DNA from: Pseudomonadota bacterium
Lineage (GTDB): Bacteria > Pseudomonadota > Gammaproteobacteria > Xanthomonadales > Xanthomonadaceae
Reading direction: 5' to 3'
Assembly (NCBI GenBank): GCA_023388955.1
Contig: JAEWFH010000135.1
Location: 1-25,750, forward strand
DNA length: 25,750 bases
Each line of letters starts with the position of its first letter. The first letter of the stretch is position 1. Shown in pieces: positions 22,660 to 25,750 of the stretch. The notes under the pieces are model-generated. The model was not told where the DNA came from. It made no database searches and saw only the letters and a program-made list of their open reading frames with translations. The translations under genes were made by a program, and so were the position numbers.

Positions 22660-22744
22660 GCCGACCTGCAAGGGCGCGGCGCTTGCTGCCCCTGTGCGTC
22701 ACAACGTAGCCTGTCGCGACACCAATCCAACAGGGGACCCGCCC

Positions 22745-23212
22745 ATGACGACCTCCGCCCATGCTCCCAGCGCCGCCGAGCGCGAGCAGATGCTGGCCCA
22801 GCTGGACGAATCACTCGCCCGCAACCCCGACCTGGACGCGGACGCGCGGGAAACCATCCTCGGCCACTTCCGGGACGCACTCGAGCAGGAGGCCCGGGCA
22901 ATGGCGAATGGCACCGCCACCCTGGGCGGCGCGCCGGACCGGGACCAGTGGCATTCCACCCTCGACGCGCTCCAGTCGGCCGGGATGCTGGACGCGGCCG
23001 ACCGGGAAGAACTGGTGCAGCAGTTCGACCGTGCCATGGCGGGGCTCGACTCCGAGGCACTGGCGGTGGCCATGGAGTTCTCGCGCCGCCACCGCGACGA
23101 AGGGGAGGCCGCGGCGCGCACCTGGCTCAGCTCGCGTCCTGCGACTGCCACCGCCGGCGCGGGCACCGCGGGCCTGCCTGCACACCTGGCCATGGCCCTG
23201 CAGCGGGGCTGA
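22745..23212 (+). CDS. Hypothetical soluble acidic protein, 155 residues
   Basis: The product starts MTTSAHAPSAAEREQMLAQL, with AGGGG about 9 bases before the ATG at 22745. It is largely helical, acidic, and rich in Ala, Asp, Glu and Arg, with the stretch LDAADREELVQQFDRAMAGL in the middle and a Thr/Ala/Gly-rich loop near the end. There is no signal peptide or membrane segment. I do not recognise a family. It is an acidic helical protein like its neighbour at 22366-22659, and it is followed by a 139-bp gap containing a palindrome. Confidence 0.75.
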   Translation: MTTSAHAPSAAEREQMLAQLDESLARNPDLDADARETILGHFRDALEQEARAMANGTATLGGAPDRDQWHSTLDALQSAGMLDAADREELVQQFDRAMAGLDSEALAVAMEFSRRHRDEGEAAARTWLSSRPATATAGAGTAGLPAHLAMALQRG

Positions 23213-23218
23213 GCAATC

Positions 23219-23236
23219 GCTAGGGCACGCCCTAGC
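23219..23236. promoter_or_regulatory. Perfect palindrome GCTAGGGC-AC-GCCCTAGC
   Basis: Eight-base arms around a two-base centre begin 6 bases after the stop of the previous gene and lie 115 bases upstream of the gene at 23352. It shares the core CTAGGG with stretches at 4565 and 21958. No T tract follows, so an operator is as likely as a weak terminator. Confidence 0.45.
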
Positions 23237-23351
23237 TGTTTCGCTGCTCCCGGCCACGCAGAATCATTTCCACGAACACCGCTCCACTCATCTACCGCCG
23301 CTTCCTTTCCAGGCTGGTGGCGATCCGAAAGCCGACAGGGAGAACCAGGAA

Positions 23352-23696
23352 ATGTCCGACGCAAGCATCAACCTCACCATCAGCAAGCTCCTCATCAGCG
23401 GCCTGCAGGAGTCGAGCGAGACCAAGGGCTCGGGCGGCAAGAGCTGGCTCGTCGCGATCGCCCAGGCACTGGGCGGCATCATGGGTGACAAGGCGGCCAA
23501 GCTGGTCGAGCTGACCGGCAAGATGGACAAGCTCGCCGCGGCCGACCCGGAAGACCAGAAGGCGGCCAAGGAGTTCCAGAAGACCATTTCGGAGTTCCAG
23601 GCCCAGAGCCAGCTGTTCAGCATGATCTCCAATGCCACCAGCACCGCCATCAAGGCGATCGGTGAAGGCATGACCGCCAACGCCCGCAAGCAGTAA
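23352..23696 (+). CDS. Putative type III secreted needle/filament-like protein, 114 residues
   Basis: The product starts MSDASINLTISKLLISGLQE and has a Gly/Ser-rich turn, a central hydrophobic stretch LVAIAQALGGIMGD, a charged helix with LTGKMDKLAAADPEDQKAAK, and a polar C-terminal helix LFSMISNATSTAIKAIGEGM ending ANARKQ. The last 24 residues align without gaps to those of the SctF candidate at 14572-14895 (shared ISN, T, A, G and final Q). It is small, has no Cys or signal peptide, and is followed 25 bp later by a strong terminator, as expected for an abundant structural substrate. I suggest a second needle, filament or tip-type subunit. GGGAGA lies 12 bases and AGGA 1-4 bases before the ATG. 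Confidence 0.8.
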   Translation: MSDASINLTISKLLISGLQESSETKGSGGKSWLVAIAQALGGIMGDKAAKLVELTGKMDKLAAADPEDQKAAKEFQKTISEFQAQSQLFSMISNATSTAIKAIGEGMTANARKQ

Positions 23697-23721
23697 GCGG
23701 CCGGCGGTACCGCAACACCAG

Positions 23722-23754
23722 ACGACCCCGGCATGCGCCGGGGTCGTTTTTTTT
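23722..23754 (+). terminator. Strong intrinsic terminator
   Basis: ACGACCCCGGC and GCCGGGGTCGT form a perfect 11-bp GC-rich stem with an ATGC loop, followed by seven further T residues. It begins 25 bases after the stop codon at 23696 and clearly ends the transcript of that gene. It also separates the gene at 23769 from the T3SS genes before it. Confidence 0.93.
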
Positions 23755-23768
23755 GTCAGGATCCCGGA

Positions 23769-24521
23769 ATGAAAATGAAACGCCCTGCACTCCTCCTCTT
23801 CCCGGCCGTGTGCGGATTGGCGCTGATGTCCCCCACAGCCCAGGCGCAATGGTCGCCCTCCGCCACCCTCGACCTGGGCATGGGCTATGGCCAGATGGCC
23901 CTGAGCCAGTCCGCACTGGACGGTGCGCGTCGCCTGGGCGATACCGGCAGCGAGGCCTTCCAGTCCGCCGCCAGCAGCGACTGGGTGGAGCCGGAGTTCG
24001 AGCCGCGGTTCGATAGCGACCCCGGCATCACCGCGGCGGTCAACCAGCGTTTCATCCTGTTCTACGGCGGCGACAAGCCCGCTGACCGCGCGACCATGGC
24101 CAACAAGGTCGAATCGGGCGCCTATCAGGACCGCTTCCGCGGACTCATGCAGCGCCTCGGCCTGGATCCGCGCCTGGACGACCTGCTGGAGGTCACCACC
24201 ACCCGTTACGTTGCCCTGTGGGAGATCCTCCACGGGCAGCAGGCGACCCGCGACCAGGCGCGGGCCGTGCGTGCGCAGCTGCTCGCGCAGTACAACGAGG
24301 ATTTCTGGATGACCCGGATGGACGACGCCGAGAAGCAGGAGCTCACCGAGACCTTTGTGCTGCATGTGGCGGCTGCCGACCTGGCACACGCGGAGCTGGT
24401 CCGGCGCGGGGATGCGCCACTGCTGGCCCGCTATCGGGCAGGAGTGCAGCAGAACCTGCTACCGGACGGTCCCAGGCTTGATCGCATGGCAATCAGCGAT
24501 GCGGGTTTCGTGCGCCGCTGA
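23769..24521 (+). CDS. Secreted or periplasmic protein of unknown function, 250 residues
   Basis: The ATG at 23769 gives MKMKRPALLLFPAVCGLALM followed by SPTAQAQ, a classical Sec signal peptide with predicted cleavage after AQA. The mature part starts with SATLDLGMGYGQMALSQSAL and is mostly helical, containing NQRFILFYGG and LQRLGLDPRLDDLLEVTT-like charged helices. There are no catalytic motifs I can name. It may belong to an uncharacterised family (DUF6683 comes to mind, unverified). GGA lies about 9 bases before the ATG. It begins 15 bp after the terminator, so it needs its own promoter or read-through. It ends 28 bp from the convergent gene downstream. Confidence 0.85.
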   Translation: MKMKRPALLLFPAVCGLALMSPTAQAQWSPSATLDLGMGYGQMALSQSALDGARRLGDTGSEAFQSAASSDWVEPEFEPRFDSDPGITAAVNQRFILFYGGDKPADRATMANKVESGAYQDRFRGLMQRLGLDPRLDDLLEVTTTRYVALWEILHGQQATRDQARAVRAQLLAQYNEDFWMTRMDDAEKQELTETFVLHVAAADLAHAELVRRGDAPLLARYRAGVQQNLLPDGPRLDRMAISDAGFVRR

Positions 24522-24549
24522 CCAGCGTGCCCGCGGGACTTCTTCGCTC

Positions 24550-25725
24550 TCAGTGATGCCGGCTCCGATGCTGCGCGCCGCGGCGCGCCCGCATCATCAT
24601 CCAGGCCCCGACACCCGCGGCCAGCCCCACCCCCAGCACGATCGGCATCACGGCACCGCCGGTACCCGCCTGCCCGCCCCCGACGACCGGCCCCACCATC
24701 ACGATCAGCGCCAGGGTAAGGCAGCCATAGGCCACAACGGCCAGCAGCCAGAACAGCCACGGCAAGGCAAACCACAGCCCCTGGCCGGTACGGGCCTCCA
24801 TGCCGATGGCGGTGTGCCCGTCGGGATGGCGCTGCAGGCCGGCATCCAGCATCGACAGCCCCAGCATCCGCAGCAGCGAGCGCTGGGCGCCCTCCACGCG
24901 GCTGCGGAGCGAGCGCCGCATGCCGCGTTCCGCGGTATGGCCCGACGGGTTCTGGGAAGCATCCAGCAACACCTGGCTGCGCTCGTTGCCGGTGGGCACG
25001 ACCGGGCGCGCCTCTGCCGTGGTGCTGCCGGCCGCCAACGCGGCCGCAAGGGGAGCAGCGAGCTGGGCTTGCTGGGCCTGCTGGGTCGCGGCAACGCTGG
25101 CCTGGCTGGCCTGGGTCGTACCCGCTGCGGGCTGCGTACTGGCGGCCGTTGACTGCGGGGCTTGCGCCGGCTGGTCGCTGCGTGCCCCCGCCTGCGCGCC
25201 CTGCTGGGCGGCCCTGGCTTCGGCGCCAGGCGGCGTGGCCGTGGCCGTGTTCGCCGGCTGCGCATGCGCTGCGTGCGTCGTATGCGCGGTCTGCGCCGCC
25301 TGTGCGGCCGGCGCCGTATGCGCGGTGTTCGTCGCCTGCGGCGCCTGCATGGGCATCGGCGCAGGACGCGTGGAGGGCCCATGGGCCAATTGCGACGCGT
25401 GGGATGCCGGCTGGAATGCGTGGCTCTGCGACGCCTGGGACGCCGCCTGGAATCCATGGTTCTGCGACACCGGCATCCGGGGAGCCACCGGCGTCTCGGT
25501 GGCACGATGCGCCGCGCTATAGAGCTGTGCCTGCGTAGCATGCGCATTCGCGCTCGCCTGGGCAGCAGGCCCCATGTGACCCATAGGGCCCTGCGCCGGG
25601 CCGCCCCTGGCGTGTGCCGGCATCTGGCCGGCGCCCGGCGAATGGGCCCACGCCAGTGGGGAGTGCGGCCCTCCCGGCTGTTGCGGGGACGGCATCGGCC
25701 CCGCATGGTTCATTGCCCGCGCCAA
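24550..25725 (-). CDS. Low-complexity Ala/Gln/His/Pro-rich protein with two C-terminal membrane segments (5' end uncertain)
   Basis: The first about 240 residues are disordered, with runs of Ala, Gln, His, Thr and Pro. The conserved-looking part is C-terminal: QVLLDASQNPSGHTAERGMR, then RMLGLSMLDAGLQ, followed by membrane helices ALPWLFWLLAVVAYGCLTLA and VMPIVLGVGLAAGVGAWMMM, and a short Arg/His tail. A 36-bp tandem repeat at 25397-25468 encodes two copies of a 12-residue unit like SHAFQPASHASQ. The start is unclear: TTG at 25725, ATG at 25713, and the frame stays open to the window edge, so the true N-terminus may be outside. I do not recognise it. A Pro/Gln-rich exported part with two membrane helices could fit a T3SS translocator or substrate, but this is weak. 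Confidence 0.7.
   Translation of the reverse strand: MARAMNHAGPMPSPQQPGGPHSPLAWAHSPGAGQMPAHARGGPAQGPMGHMGPAAQASANAHATQAQLYSAAHRATETPVAPRMPVSQNHGFQAASQASQSHAFQPASHASQLAHGPSTRPAPMPMQAPQATNTAHTAPAAQAAQTAHTTHAAHAQPANTATATPPGAEARAAQQGAQAGARSDQPAQAPQSTAASTQPAAGTTQASQASVAATQQAQQAQLAAPLAAALAAGSTTAEARPVVPTGNERSQVLLDASQNPSGHTAERGMRRSLRSRVEGAQRSLLRMLGLSMLDAGLQRHPDGHTAIGMEARTGQGLWFALPWLFWLLAVVAYGCLTLALIVMVGPVVGGGQAGTGGAVMPIVLGVGLAAGVGAWMMMRARRGAQHRSRHH
25397..25468. repeat. Tandem repeat, two copies of 36 bp
   Basis: Two adjacent 36-bp units (25397-25432 and 25433-25468) differ at only a few positions. Both begin GC.TGGGA and end CTGCGAC or TTCTGCGAC. They lie inside the low-complexity coding region of the minus-strand gene and add 12 residues each without shifting the frame. 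Confidence 0.7.
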
Positions 25726-25750
25726 AACGCTGGCCGCGGCGATCGGAGCC

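Noticed and set aside
1..25750. tRNA genes, rRNA, CRISPR arrays, insertion sequences or integrase
   Set aside because: I saw no cloverleaf ends, regular repeat-spacer units, transposase motifs or att-like direct repeats on either strand.

Overview
The window is very GC-rich, with dense G/C third positions. It carries the conserved translation block thrS-infC-rpmI-rplT on the minus strand. The sequences of IF3, L35 and ThrRS, and a T3SS locus placed directly upstream of thrS, suggest a gammaproteobacterium of the Xanthomonadaceae/Lysobacteraceae (Lysobacter, Luteimonas or Stenotrophomonas-like). Genus level is inference.

Region 1 (1-3379, minus) is housekeeping: the first 21 codons of rplT, then rpmI, infC (rare ATC start) and thrS. 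A 375-bp gap between infC and rpmI holds a terminator-like hairpin and a sigma70-like promoter. The thrS leader appears to hold a promoter, an 8-residue peptide with three consecutive Thr codons, and an intrinsic terminator, which is a classical attenuator layout.

Region 2 (3379-4484, minus) has two unrecognised genes.

Region 3 (4664-19939) is a non-flagellar type III secretion system (injectisome). sctU (plus) converges on a minus-strand operon read as histidine kinase, FixJ/LuxR-type response regulator, sctQ, sctR, sctS, sctT. A short intergenic region with a repeated AGTGGCA palindrome separates this operon from a plus-strand series: a FliO-like membrane protein, then sctV, D, F, I, J, K, L, N, O, P, mostly with start/stop overlaps. 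The export gate (R,S,T,U,V), inner rings (D,J), sorting platform (K,L,Q), ATPase/stalk (N,O), rod, needle and ruler (I,F,P) are all present. I see no secretin (SctC), gatekeeper (SctW), pilotin, translocators or classical chaperones, so the locus must be completed elsewhere or is unusual.

Region 4 (20032-24521, plus) follows the structural genes. It has a peptidoglycan hydrolase with transglycosylase-like, EF-hand, LysM and M23 parts but no signal peptide; a small lipoprotein; a glycine-zipper-like protein; two small acidic proteins; a 114-residue protein whose C-terminus resembles that of the SctF candidate, followed by a strong terminator; and a secreted protein of unknown function. Several intergenic gaps carry perfect palindromes.

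Region 5 (24550 to the window edge, minus) is an Ala/Gln/Pro/His-rich protein with two C-terminal membrane segments and an internal 36-bp tandem repeat.

Most interesting points: a FliO-like gene in an injectisome locus, a SctR with a roughly 70-residue insert, an internal strong ribosome binding site in sctQ, a T3SS-linked signal-peptide-less peptidoglycan hydrolase, and a block of small unknown genes that may be exported substrates.
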